DNA of 64,000 bases. Source: Erwinia sp039023475 (GTDB lineage: Bacteria > Pseudomonadota > Gammaproteobacteria > Enterobacterales > Enterobacteriaceae). The notes below the pieces were generated by a model, which saw only the letters and a list, made by a program, of their open reading frames with translations, had not been told where the DNA came from and made no database searches. Position 1 is the first letter of the stretch; each line of letters opens with the position of its first letter. Positions 53,136 to 61,587 of this stretch are shown here, one piece after another. The position numbers were made by a program, and so were the translations under genes. Location of the stretch: contig NZ_JBCHVB010000003.1 of NCBI RefSeq assembly GCF_039023475.1, positions 124,001 through 188,000 on the forward strand, read 5' to 3'.

Positions 53136-53393
53136 CTACCCTGAGAGGGTCTGACAGGATGTCGGACCGCCCTGGCCGGTGGCAAAGGCCTGCACCAGAC
53201 GCTGAGGACGAGGAGTAGCCATGTCGTCAAACAGCGCTTCGCTGTAGTGCGTGGCGTTATAGCTCGCACAATAGAGCCAAACGTCAGGATTATCGGGGAG
53301 GGCGCAAAGGTATATGTCGCTCAGGAAATGGCGATCCGGAACAGGAGGGAAGAGCGGTTCCGGCGATGCTGAAGTAAAGAGAAATAGGTTCTG
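53136..53393 (-). pseudogene. Remnant of an unrecognised gene (C-terminal, no start)
   Basis: An open frame of 85 codons on the - strand, closed upstream by TAA and with no plausible ATG/GTG/TTG start before residue 40. The translation looks protein-like (segments FPPVPDRHFLSDIYL, PDNPDVWLYCASYNATHYSE, TPRPQRLVQAF) with codon use like the chromosome and no low complexity. I read it as the 3' remnant of a deleted gene. I do not recognise the family. It runs tail-to-tail with yojI. Confidence 0.45.
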
Positions 53394-53479
53394 TTATGAC
53401 CACCTCAGCCCCGATCCGCTTTCCTGATGACAGGGGACTTAAGCAGATCGGGAAGGTGATAGCAAAGAGCCTGTCTTAG

Positions 53480-53686
53480 CTAATCATTTGAGGGAACAGC
53501 AAACCCTTTCAACGAGACGATGAAGTGATCGGTGCCACGGGAAATTTTTGCACCTCGATCGCACCAGTGGCTGGCCAGCCTGAAGAAATCGTCACTGCCA
53601 ATATCATAAGCCAGTTCGACCTTAGTAATACCGGAATGCAGCATCTCATCTGCATCCCTGAAATTCCTTGCCTTAATCGTCGCCAT
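53480..53686 (-). CDS. Small conserved-looking protein, 68 aa, unknown
   Basis: Product starts MATIKARNFRDADEMLHSG and ends KGFAVPSND. It is soluble and mixed alpha/beta by eye (IKARNFRDADEM helix, KVELAYDI strand, DDFFRLASHWC helix, DHFIVSLKGF strand). It resembles small single-domain proteins of unknown function found near toxin or phage genes, but I cannot assign a family. AGGG lies about 8 bases before the ATG. Overlapping frames here are shadows. Isolated, in an AT-richer pocket. Confidence 0.55.
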   Translation of the reverse strand: MATIKARNFRDADEMLHSGITKVELAYDIGSDDFFRLASHWCDRGAKISRGTDHFIVSLKGFAVPSND

Positions 53687-53934
53687 AATTTAACCCTGGA
53701 TATTTGGTCATGCGCCAAAAGTGTAGCGACAGAGTATGTTAGCTATATGACGCTTTTGTTACAGGGTTCGGGTTTGAGATTTTCGCCACGTTTAGTACAG
53801 CCAGTGAATAATCAAATTTCGTGCAGATCTGTCCTGGGCGTTTTGCTGCCTGATTAAACAGGAGTGTGATGGTGGTCAACAAATATAAATGGCAGGCGTA
53901 TAGCAAAGAAGATGCGCAGTTTTGCTGGCGAACG

Positions 53935-54510
53935 TTACTCATCTTTTTCATTGAATACAATAGTGGTCCGCTTTTCAGTATACACCGTGCAGTTATCGGG
54001 AATATTTTTATTAATGAATGACATGGCGCCAATAGTTACGTTATTGCCAATGGTCAGGTCATTACCAATAATGCAGGAGCTGGCACCTACGGTAACATTG
54101 TCTCCTATCAAGATAGTCGTCAGGTCACCTTTTGATTTTTCGGGGTTACCCGGAATACCGATGGTGGTGTTCTGGCGTATTTTGAAATTCTCGCCAATCG
54201 TGGTGCTGCCATTAATGACGATGCCGTAATGGTGTGAGATGGTCATCCCTGCGCCAATACGTGCGCCTAACTGGATTTCCGTACCATATTTGAGGGTGAT
54301 TTTTCTGTTAATACGTTTTGCTAATTTTCTGCGCCAGGGACGTCCGGTCTGATAAAGATAAGAGGCCAGTCGCCACCAGAAAAGATAGCGCCGCCCGGGG
54401 CACTTGATGGCTTTATGAATGACTTTGGACCAGGAGAAAGGCCGCCCGGACATCATCACCTCACGCCTGAGGCATTCCTTCAGATGCACGAGCAAGTCAG
54501 CGTTTTGCAT
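53935..54510 (-). CDS. Hexapeptide acyltransferase, serine O-acetyltransferase-like
   Basis: 191 aa. N-terminal helical part (about 1-65: LKECLRREVMMSG, RYLFWWRLASYLYQ) then a left-handed beta-helix of hexapeptide repeats (about 75-180: IGAGMTISHHYGIVING, STTIGENFKIRQNTTIG, VTVGASSCIIGNDLTIG). HHYGIVI and the layout match the CysE/LbH serine acetyltransferase family, especially short versions found in polysaccharide clusters, so the acceptor could be serine or a sugar. Base composition is visibly more AT-rich than flanking genes, suggesting transfer. A 12-bp palindrome lies about 215 bases upstream of its start. Confidence 0.8.
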   Translation of the reverse strand: MQNADLLVHLKECLRREVMMSGRPFSWSKVIHKAIKCPGRRYLFWWRLASYLYQTGRPWRRKLAKRINRKITLKYGTEIQLGARIGAGMTISHHYGIVINGSTTIGENFKIRQNTTIGIPGNPEKSKGDLTTILIGDNVTVGASSCIIGNDLTIGNNVTIGAMSFINKNIPDNCTVYTEKRTTIVFNEKDE

Positions 54511-54940
54511 TGTTATAACCCTTACAATTTCAACCAGTAACCTGACGAAATCTTAACAGATAGGGCATGGCGGAGAAACAGCAGATCCATCCCCTGTAAG
54601 GCCAGACATTATAGCTAATGCAGCTCTATGGGCAGGAATTGCCATGCGGGGCGCTGGTTTTATATTGCACGCGGGATGTTCCTGCTCAGTCATAAAGCCA
54701 TCTTCCGGCCTTTGCCGTTTACAGTAAACATACAGGGAGATGTATGTTTACTCTTCATTTTGCTTTAAACCATCTGGTTAATAGCAGCGTGTTTCCACAG
54801 GGATATAACAAGATCGGTTAATAACAGATAAATTCAGCCTCACATCAGGTTAAACGGATCGGGCGAAGGAGACACTGTGCTTTGCTGACTTGTGGCTAAT
54901 TCTGGAAGGGGGAGTTGAAAGGCTGGTATGTATAAATAAA
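54511..54940. other. Non-coding region between acetyltransferase gene and tRNA-Pro terminator
   Basis: No convincing gene. Contains a striking palindrome (54717-54752). A 25-codon ORF beginning at the second ATG of that palindrome has no convincing support. Confidence 0.5.
54717..54752. promoter_or_regulatory. Nested GTTTAC palindromes (possible operator)
   Basis: GTTTAC-A-GTAAAC (54717-54729) overlaps a perfect 12-bp inverted repeat AGTAAACATACA (54723-54734) / TGTATGTTTACT (54741-54752) with a 6-base spacer, giving three GTTTAC half-sites. Divergent use upstream of the acetyltransferase gene is possible. The regulator is unknown. Confidence 0.5.
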
Positions 54941-54971
54941 AAAACAGCAGACTGAAGCAATCTGCTGTTTT
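54941..54971 (-). terminator. tRNA-Pro terminator
   Basis: 11-bp stem AAAACAGCAGA / TCTGCTGTTTT with a 9-base loop. On the - strand it is extended by further T, 44 bases past the tRNA 3' end. Confidence 0.88.
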
Positions 54972-55014
54972 ATCGCCTTCTCTGAAATTCAGCAGACAAA
55001 ACGTTGGGGAATTC

Positions 55015-55091
55015 TGGTCGGCACGAGAGGATTTGAACCTCCGACCCCTGACACCCCATGACAGTGCGCTACCAGGCTGCGCTACGTGCCG
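55015..55091 (-). tRNA. proL: tRNA-Pro (anticodon GGG)
   Basis: 77 nt with encoded CCA. Acceptor CGGCACG pairs with CGTGCCG. The D-arm contains GCGCAGCCTGGTAGCGC, the anticodon loop contains GGG, and the T-arm is GGTTCAAATCC. Nearly identical to E. coli proL and in the same position before yejM/yejL. Reads CCC codons. Confidence 0.97.
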
Positions 55092-55177
55092 ACATCTGGG
55101 AGCTTATACTACGCATTTTCACTTTCATTGCAAGCGCCTAAGGTGTTGACTGCTCTGAATTTATACAATTGCAGCCC

Positions 55178-56929
55178 TCAGTTAGCGATAAAGCGCTTCT
55201 CTTCGGTCAGCACTTCAAGCAGTAGCGCGAGCTGAGGCTTATGTTCTTTCAGCTCAAGCCCTTTACTGTCCCAGACCTGATAGCTGCCGCTGTTATTCAG
55301 CACCAGCGTAACTTTTGGCGTGGTGATCACCAGCTGGCGATCGTCCACGCTGGCAACCCAGTCATGGCGACGCCGGGCGGCAAACAGATCCTCACCCTGA
55401 GAATAATCGGCCGGTGCGGTACTGACATGGAGCAGACGCTGCATCAGGGTCGTCATGATATCCAGGTGGTTGGTCAGCTTACTGACTTGCTGGGCAGGTG
55501 TATTGGGCCAGTGAACCACCAGCGGTACCTGAAAATTGGCGCGATTGCCCAGGCTGTCGTTGTTATCCAGCGCGATGCCGTGACGGGCCGTCACGATCAC
55601 AACCGTGTTATCGAGCAGGCCCCGCGCTTTCAGGGTCGTGAGGATATGCGCAATTTGCCGATCGATATCCTTCGCGCCGCGCGCGTAGCGTTGCGCAATG
55701 GCGTCAGGCTTGTCCGCCGCGTTATTCATTGCCGACAGCGAAAGCCAGGAGAACCACGGTGCCTGATTACTTTTCTGTCCTTCCAGCCAGCGCTGCCACT
55801 GCGCCGTAGTCTGACTGTTGGGCTGATTGTGCGAAGCCGGCAGGGAAAAATCGGCCAGCAGCGCCTGGCGGTAGAGCGGGGAGCTGAAGCCATCGGAGGC
55901 GAACAGCCCGAACTGATAGCCCTGCTTGCCTAATGCGCCGATCAGTGCGGAAGGAATGCGTGAGGAGAGCACGCCATCCATATAGCCCGGCGAGATACCG
56001 TAAAACAGGCCGAACAGGCCATCTTCACTGCTGCTTCCCGCGCTGAAATGTTGGGTAAAGTTGACGTTTTCACGCGCAAATTGTTGCAGCGTCGGCAATG
56101 ACTGCGCCATGGAAGCGGCATTCAGACCGTCGACCGTAACGATCAGCAGATTGTTGCGCGTCCCCGCGTCACGGAAGGTAATGTCATTCAGCGGATAGGC
56201 CACCGAGACAGCTTCTGGATTACCCAGTTCTGTCAGCTTGCGCTGATAAGCTTGCGCGTCAAGCAGGCCATACTTCTCCAGAAAGCGCCGCGCCGTCATC
56301 GGATAGGAGAGGGGCAGGTTAGCGCGCTGCATGGTCACAGGCCGGTAGAAGTTCGCATCTGCCCAGATATACATCATATGGCTGGTCAGGAAAGCAAAAA
56401 TAAAGAAGATGGCCAGCGGTTTACCGAAGCTGCGCCGGTTAAGGCTGCGCAGTTTCTGCCAGCTCCAGGTGGCAACCAGCATCTCCACCAGAAATATCGC
56501 CGGCACGCTGATGAACATTAGCTGCCAGTCGCGGGCCATCTCACTCTGCTCGGGGTTGACCACCAGCTCCCAGACCACCGGATTAAGATGCAGGTGGAAG
56601 CGGTTAAACACGGCGCTGTCAACAAGGAGCAGCGTCAGTCCCGCCGTGGCGACAATCGCCGAGAGGAAGCGCAGCAGCCTCTGGGACATCACCACAAAGG
56701 TGAGCGGGAAGATGATCAGCAGATAGGCGGCAAAAACGAGGAAGCTGAAATGGCCGATCCAACTGGTAAAGGCGTAGATACGCCCGGCCAGCGACGCCGG
56801 CCAGTCGGAAACAAACAGGTAACGACTACCCAGAATAAAGGCGAAGATGATATTAAAGAGGGCGAACCAGTGCCCCCAGCCAATCATCTGGGAGACTTTT
56901 TCACGGTAGCGTTGTCGGTTTGTTACCAT
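55178..56929 (-). CDS. yejM: YejM/PbgA, inner membrane regulator of LPS synthesis
   Basis: 583 aa. Five TM helices in the first 190 residues, then a linker and a periplasmic alkaline-phosphatase/sulfatase-like domain (NLLIVTVDGLNAASM, SGSSSEDGLFGLFYG, IVTARHGIALDNNDSLG). In E. coli this essential protein binds LPS/cardiolipin and controls LpxC turnover through LapB and FtsH. The domain keeps the fold but lacks several metal ligands of true sulfatases. Preceded by yejL with a 21-base gap, forming an operon. Confidence 0.95.
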   Translation of the reverse strand: MVTNRQRYREKVSQMIGWGHWFALFNIIFAFILGSRYLFVSDWPASLAGRIYAFTSWIGHFSFLVFAAYLLIIFPLTFVVMSQRLLRFLSAIVATAGLTLLLVDSAVFNRFHLHLNPVVWELVVNPEQSEMARDWQLMFISVPAIFLVEMLVATWSWQKLRSLNRRSFGKPLAIFFIFAFLTSHMMYIWADANFYRPVTMQRANLPLSYPMTARRFLEKYGLLDAQAYQRKLTELGNPEAVSVAYPLNDITFRDAGTRNNLLIVTVDGLNAASMAQSLPTLQQFARENVNFTQHFSAGSSSEDGLFGLFYGISPGYMDGVLSSRIPSALIGALGKQGYQFGLFASDGFSSPLYRQALLADFSLPASHNQPNSQTTAQWQRWLEGQKSNQAPWFSWLSLSAMNNAADKPDAIAQRYARGAKDIDRQIAHILTTLKARGLLDNTVVIVTARHGIALDNNDSLGNRANFQVPLVVHWPNTPAQQVSKLTNHLDIMTTLMQRLLHVSTAPADYSQGEDLFAARRRHDWVASVDDRQLVITTPKVTLVLNNSGSYQVWDSKGLELKEHKPQLALLLEVLTEEKRFIAN

Positions 56930-56950
56930 AACAGAGTCAGCATCATCACA

Positions 56951-57178
56951 TTAATGCGCTTGATCGTCGCGCACTGACGCCTGAAGCGCCTCGGCGAAAG
57001 AGCGCGCCAGCGACTGGCGCTGTGCGGATGCCACGCTGGTATTAATCAAATTGGTCACCATATTGCCCAACACCATCAGGGAAAGATCGGTGGGGGCCTT
57101 GTCTTTTTCAAGCACGTTGACCATTTCGGCGAGGAGTTTTTCCACGCGGTCGTCACTGTAGCGGGATGATTGCGGCAT
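56951..57178 (-). CDS. yejL: YejL, small conserved protein (DUF1414)
   Basis: 75 aa all-helical protein of unknown function. MPQSSRYSDDRVEKLLAEM, LMVLGNMVTNLIN and ARSFAEALQASV match E. coli YejL. Upstream of yejM and cotranscribed; divergent from yejK. Confidence 0.93.
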   Translation of the reverse strand: MPQSSRYSDDRVEKLLAEMVNVLEKDKAPTDLSLMVLGNMVTNLINTSVASAQRQSLARSFAEALQASVRDDQAH

Positions 57179-57336
57179 AAGAGTCGAATTTATTCACTAT
57201 TAAAAGGCGATAGCTTACCGTAAAAGTGCGGTTTTTTCTGCACTTTTATCGCAAGCCGGACGTTAATGTGACTGCCTGTTGATCGCAGCGGCGCTCGGTG
57301 ATTGAATACGCGCCTACGTTAAAAGGAGAGTCTACC

Positions 57337-58341
57337 ATGAGTCTGGATATTGACCAGATTGCCCTGCATCAGATGATCAAGCGTGACGAACAGACGCTGG
57401 AGCTGGTGCTGCGTGAATCGCTGCTGCCCGCCAACGCCCCGGTAACGGCGATGATGGAAGAGCTTCACCGCGTCTACAGCGCTAAAAACAAGGCATATGG
57501 CCTGTTTAACGAAGGAAGCGAACTGGCGGAGGCGCTGCGCAACTGCCGTAAAGGCGAAGATGATTTTCTGGCCTTCAGCCGTGCCGCCACGGGTCGCCTG
57601 CGCGACGAGCTGGCAAAATATTCCTTTGCCGAAGGGGGCGTCGTGCTGTTCGGCCACTACCGCTACCTGGCGGTAGACTATCTGCTGATTGCGGTGCTGA
57701 ACAGCCAGAACAGCATGCGCGTTAATGAAGAGCTGGATATCAGCAGCACCCATTATCTGGATATCAACCATGCGGATATTGTCGCCCGAATCGATCTGAC
57801 CGAATGGGAAACTAATCCGGAATCCACGCGCTATCTGACCTTCCTGCGGGGCCGGATAGGGCGGAAGGTCGCTGACTTCTTTATGGATTTTCTGGGCGCG
57901 AGCGTCGGGCTGGATACCAAGGCGCAAAACCGCGGACTGCTTCAGGCGGTTGATGACTATTGTCAGGAAGCGAGCCTGGATAAAAATGAGCGTCAGGACT
58001 ATCGCAAGCAGGTTTACAGCTACTGCAACGAGCAGCTTCAGGCAGGCGAAGAGATTGAGCTGAAAGGTTTATCTGAGGAACTGGCGCCGCTGGGCGAAAA
58101 AACCTTCGAAGCTTTTACGCAGGAGCAGGGCTATGAGCTGGAAGAGCGCTTTCCGGCCGATCGCAGTACGCTGCGGCAGCTGACCAAATTTGCCGGCAGC
58201 GGCGGCGGGCTTACCCTTAATTTTGATGCGATGCTGCTGGGCGAGCGCATTTTCTGGGATGCGGCGACCGACACGCTGACGATTAAAGGCACGCCGCCAA
58301 ATCTGCGCGATCAGCTTCAGCGCCACAGCGGCGGTAAATAA
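57337..58341 (+). CDS. yejK: YejK/NdpA, nucleoid-associated protein
   Basis: 334 aa (E. coli 335). Two-part alpha/beta nucleoid protein with the conserved C-terminal region FPADRSTLRQLTKFAGSG and LLGERIFWD. The start is MSLDIDQIALHQ, with AAGGAG 8 bases upstream; an earlier in-frame ATT/TTG extension of 13 residues is not conserved. It modulates topoisomerases in E. coli. Converges with rplY over a shared terminator. Confidence 0.95.
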   Translation: MSLDIDQIALHQMIKRDEQTLELVLRESLLPANAPVTAMMEELHRVYSAKNKAYGLFNEGSELAEALRNCRKGEDDFLAFSRAATGRLRDELAKYSFAEGGVVLFGHYRYLAVDYLLIAVLNSQNSMRVNEELDISSTHYLDINHADIVARIDLTEWETNPESTRYLTFLRGRIGRKVADFFMDFLGASVGLDTKAQNRGLLQAVDDYCQEASLDKNERQDYRKQVYSYCNEQLQAGEEIELKGLSEELAPLGEKTFEAFTQEQGYELEERFPADRSTLRQLTKFAGSGGGLTLNFDAMLLGERIFWDAATDTLTIKGTPPNLRDQLQRHSGGK

Positions 58342-58380
58342 AACGTGAATGTGGGCAGCCTGCTCACATTTCGCCGGATA

Positions 58381-58409
58381 AAAAAAACGCCGCATAAGCG
58401 GCGTTTTTT
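58381..58409. terminator. Bidirectional terminator between yejK and rplY
   Basis: CGCCGC / GCGGCG stem flanked by A7 on the left and T6 on the right with a 4-base loop. Works for both converging genes. Confidence 0.92.
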
Positions 58410-58429
58410 ACATCATTTCGTCAGAGCGA

Positions 58430-58714
58430 TTAAGCGCGAACGAAGTCGATGTGGTGCAGCTTTGGCTTGAACGGGTGACGCTGAACAGCCTGTACTTTTA
58501 CTTTGATTTCTTTGCCATCAACAACCAGGGTCAGAACATCGGTGTAGAACCCAGGCTTAGCCTGTGTGTTCATCACGGAGTCGTGATCCAGTTCGATAGC
58601 TACAGCTGCTTCGTTACCGCCATAAATGATGGCCGGGAATTTGTTAGCTGTACGCAGGCGGCGGCTCGCACCCTTGCCCTGCTCTTTACGTTCTTCTGCA
58701 TTGATAGTGAACAT
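58430..58714 (-). CDS. rplY: Ribosomal protein L25
   Basis: 94 aa, the short L25 form (no CTC domain). MFTINAEERKEQGKGASRRL at the N-terminus and KPKLHHIDFVRA at the C-terminus match E. coli. Binds 5S rRNA. Single-gene unit. Confidence 0.98.
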   Translation of the reverse strand: MFTINAEERKEQGKGASRRLRTANKFPAIIYGGNEAAVAIELDHDSVMNTQAKPGFYTDVLTLVVDGKEIKVKVQAVQRHPFKPKLHHIDFVRA

Positions 58715-58853
58715 TGTTCAGTCTCTTTTATCTGATTATCCTGCTACAGGCGACCCAGCAGCAGGTTGAGGTGTTCTGCTTTTACGACAGTAAAAGCGGG
58801 GCGCATTATAGCCCAGGTTTCCTTTCGCGGGCAACGTATTAAACCGGCGGCGC

Positions 58854-60608
58854 TTAACGAAGCGTATTTGCGCGACGAAAACGGCCCTGGTAATCGAACA
58901 CTTTTTCGCGAATCTGCCAGAAATGGCGCTGTTTTCTCGCCACCACAAAGTCAGGATGGCGCAGCAGCGGCTGGAGCGCCACAATATCAGCGGCGTTCTG
59001 CCAGCCGAGCGGCACGCCAGGCGCGCGCTGATGCGGGCGCAGGAAAATCTGCTCAAAGGCGGTGCGCTGCGCGGGCGTGGAAAGCCGGAAGCGCTCGCTG
59101 ACCTCCGTTGCTTCCTCGTCATAATAGCGAATCTTCAGCCACTCGCCTTTTTCGTCCCGGCCATTTTCCAGCACCATCGCCGCACAGCGCAGCACCAGCG
59201 CATCTTTTAATTTCAGCGCCGCTTTCAGCATGTCGTCAGGATCGACCAGCACCGCATCGCACTGGTGGCAGCGGCGCGCGGCAATGTCGTTCTCCGCATT
59301 GCAGTGCGGGCAGCTTTTAAAACGGAAGCGAAAATCGCACTGCTCACGCTCGCCCTCATCATCTTCCAGCACGCCCTGACAGCGGCGGCCAAAGTGCTCA
59401 ATCAGGGTGCCGTCGGCGGTCGTTTTTCCCCAGAAGGTGTTGGCAAAACCGCAGGCAGGGCAGAATACCTGCACCGGTTTATTATCGCTTTTCCCCTTAG
59501 GAGAACCGACCTCAGGGGTGAAAATATCGTGAGGGTTCCCGGCATAATCCAGGATCAGGCAGTCGGTTTTACCCGGAGAGAGCCGCAGGCCGCGGCCCAC
59601 AATTTGCTGATAAAGGCTGACCGATTCGGTTGGCCTCAGAATCGCAATCAGATCCACATGCGGCGCATCGAAGCCGGTGGTCAGCACCGCCACGTTAACC
59701 ATATAGCGCAGCTGGCGCGCTTTAAACGCGTTAATCAGCGCGTCGCGCTCGGCGGCGGGCGTTCCTGCGCTGATCAGCGCCTTGCTGTCGGGTAGCAGCC
59801 CCAGTACCTCTTTGGCATGTTCAACGGTGGAGGCAAAGATCATAACGCCCTGGCGATCCTGAGCGAACTCCACAATCTGCTGAATGATGTGCGGCGTAAT
59901 ACGCTGCTGCTGCTTCAGCTCCCGGTTGAGATCCGCTTCGCTGAACAGGCCATTCTCACCCGCGACCAGCCGGCTGAAATCATACTGGACTACCGGCATA
60001 TCCAGTCTTTCCGGCGGCACCAGAAAGCCATGTTTGATCATATAGCGCAGCGGCAGTTCATAAATGCAGTCGCGAAAGAGCGCGCGCTCATCCCCTCTCA
60101 CCATGCCGTGATAATGGAACTGATAAATCCAGCCTTTGCCCAGACGGTAAGGCGTGGCGGTCAGCCCAAGCAGGCGCAGGCGGGGGTTACTTTTGCGCAG
60201 GTGAGTGAGGATCTGCTGATACTGGCTGTCGTCGGCGTCGCTGATGCGGTGGCATTCATCGACAATCAGCAGGGTGAATTCGCCGTCAAATTGCGCAAGA
60301 TTACGGGCAACCGACTGCACGCTGCCGAAAACAACCTTACTGCGGCTCTCTTTACGCTGAAGGCCGGCGGCAAAAATATCCGCTTCCAGACCGTAAGCCT
60401 GATACTTGCTGTGGTTCTGCGCAACCAGCTCCTTAACGTGGGCCAGCACCAGTACGCGCCCGCGCGCCAGCCTTGCCAGTTCGGCAATCACCAGGCTTTT
60501 GCCCGCGCCGGTCGGCAGCACAATCACGGCAGGCTGATGGGAGCGACGGAAGTAGCTGAGCGTGGCATCAACCGCTTCCTGCTGGTAGGGGCGCAGAGTA
60601 AATGACAT
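58854..60608 (-). CDS. radD: RadD (YejH), superfamily 2 repair helicase-like ATPase
   Basis: 584 aa. Walker A PTGAGKS (32-38), DECH box (117-120), motif III LGLTATP, motif VI QIVGRGLRL. A C-terminal part has several CxxC pairs (VFCPACGF, CPHCNAEND, CHQCD) forming the zinc-binding region. In E. coli RadD works with RecA and SSB in recombination intermediates and double-strand-break repair. Convergent with no close partner; divergent from rsuA. Confidence 0.95.
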   Translation of the reverse strand: MSFTLRPYQQEAVDATLSYFRRSHQPAVIVLPTGAGKSLVIAELARLARGRVLVLAHVKELVAQNHSKYQAYGLEADIFAAGLQRKESRSKVVFGSVQSVARNLAQFDGEFTLLIVDECHRISDADDSQYQQILTHLRKSNPRLRLLGLTATPYRLGKGWIYQFHYHGMVRGDERALFRDCIYELPLRYMIKHGFLVPPERLDMPVVQYDFSRLVAGENGLFSEADLNRELKQQQRITPHIIQQIVEFAQDRQGVMIFASTVEHAKEVLGLLPDSKALISAGTPAAERDALINAFKARQLRYMVNVAVLTTGFDAPHVDLIAILRPTESVSLYQQIVGRGLRLSPGKTDCLILDYAGNPHDIFTPEVGSPKGKSDNKPVQVFCPACGFANTFWGKTTADGTLIEHFGRRCQGVLEDDEGEREQCDFRFRFKSCPHCNAENDIAARRCHQCDAVLVDPDDMLKAALKLKDALVLRCAAMVLENGRDEKGEWLKIRYYDEEATEVSERFRLSTPAQRTAFEQIFLRPHQRAPGVPLGWQNAADIVALQPLLRHPDFVVARKQRHFWQIREKVFDYQGRFRRANTLR

Positions 60609-60782
60609 GAATTCTCAGAAAATCGACAAGCAAAGCCGCATTATGCCATGAAAGCGGCGTTTACGCGTAGCCGCTACTGGGCCTCGACGCTGACTCTCTA
60701 TATACTAAGGGCTGCGTTTCACCCGGAGGCAAAAGCGTCCGGGCAGGGAACACAGCCTGATTCCATTCGTGATTCTCTTCAA

Positions 60783-60802
60783 ACGTTCCGCAGCCGGAAC
60801 GT
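60783..60802 (+). promoter_or_regulatory. Stem-loop in the rsuA 5' region
   Basis: ACGTTCC / GGAACGT stem followed by CGGTTTTATTTT, 38 bases before the rsuA ATG. A second CCCGGA/TCCGGG stem lies upstream near 60722-60742. It could be a terminator-like attenuator in the leader. Confidence 0.5.
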
Positions 60803-60839
60803 CGGTTTTATTTTCTACTAAACGGGCAGTACAGATTTA

Positions 60840-61553
60840 ATGCGACTTGATAAATTTTTGTCTCAGCAGCTGGAAGTCAGCCGGGCTATCGCGGCACGCG
60901 AACTGCGCGCACGCAAAGTCACCGTTGACGGGGAAGTCGTCCGCGAGGGCGCTTTTAAACTCACGCCTGAAAACCAGGTAGAGTACGACGGCAACCCGTT
61001 GCAGCAGCAGTTCGGGCCGCGCTATTTTATGTTGAACAAGCCACAAGGCTATGTCTGTTCAACGGATGACCCCGATCATCCAACGGTGCTCTATTTTCTG
61101 CAAGAGCCTACGGCTTATAAACTGCATGCCGCCGGGCGTCTGGATATCGACACCACAGGTCTGGTGCTGATGACGGATGACGGCCAGTGGTCGCACCGCA
61201 TCACCTCTCCGCGCCACCATTGTGAAAAAACCTATCTGGTCACCCTGGAGTCGCCGGTGGCGGATGACACCGCAGCGCAGTTCACGGCGGGGGTGCAGCT
61301 TAATAATGAAAAAGATCTGACCAGGCCGGCCACGCTTGAGGTGGTCAGCGAGCGTCAGGTGCGCCTGACCATCAGCGAAGGACGTTACCATCAGGTGAAG
61401 CGGATGTTTGCGGCCGTGGGAAACCACGTAGTGGAACTGCACCGCGAGCGGATTGGCGCTATCGTACTGGATGACGATCTGGAGCCTGGCGAATACCGTC
61501 CCCTGACGGAAGAAGAGATCGCCAGCGTGGGCGTACCGCAGCAGAAAAAGTAA
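60840..61553 (+). CDS. rsuA: RsuA, 16S rRNA pseudouridine-516 synthase
   Basis: 237 aa. N-terminal S4 RNA-binding domain (MRLDKFLSQQLEVSRAIA), then the RsuA/RluB-family catalytic domain with GRLDIDTTGL, catalytic Asp102 as in E. coli, and the KTYLVTLE and RYHQVKRM motifs. C-terminal extension of six residues compared with E. coli. 34 bases before bcr. Confidence 0.97.
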   Translation: MRLDKFLSQQLEVSRAIAARELRARKVTVDGEVVREGAFKLTPENQVEYDGNPLQQQFGPRYFMLNKPQGYVCSTDDPDHPTVLYFLQEPTAYKLHAAGRLDIDTTGLVLMTDDGQWSHRITSPRHHCEKTYLVTLESPVADDTAAQFTAGVQLNNEKDLTRPATLEVVSERQVRLTISEGRYHQVKRMFAAVGNHVVELHRERIGAIVLDDDLEPGEYRPLTEEEIASVGVPQQKK

Positions 61554-61587
61554 AACAAACAATTCGGGACAGTGAGGAGTAATAAGG

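Noticed and set aside
53509..53718. 69-codon frame overlapping the small 68-aa gene
   Set aside because: Trp/Ser/Arg-rich composition typical of a shadow frame; the alternative frame looks protein-like.
53739..54032. 97-codon minus-strand frame overlapping the acetyltransferase 3' end
   Set aside because: Out of frame with a well-supported gene, no ribosome site, no recognisable content.
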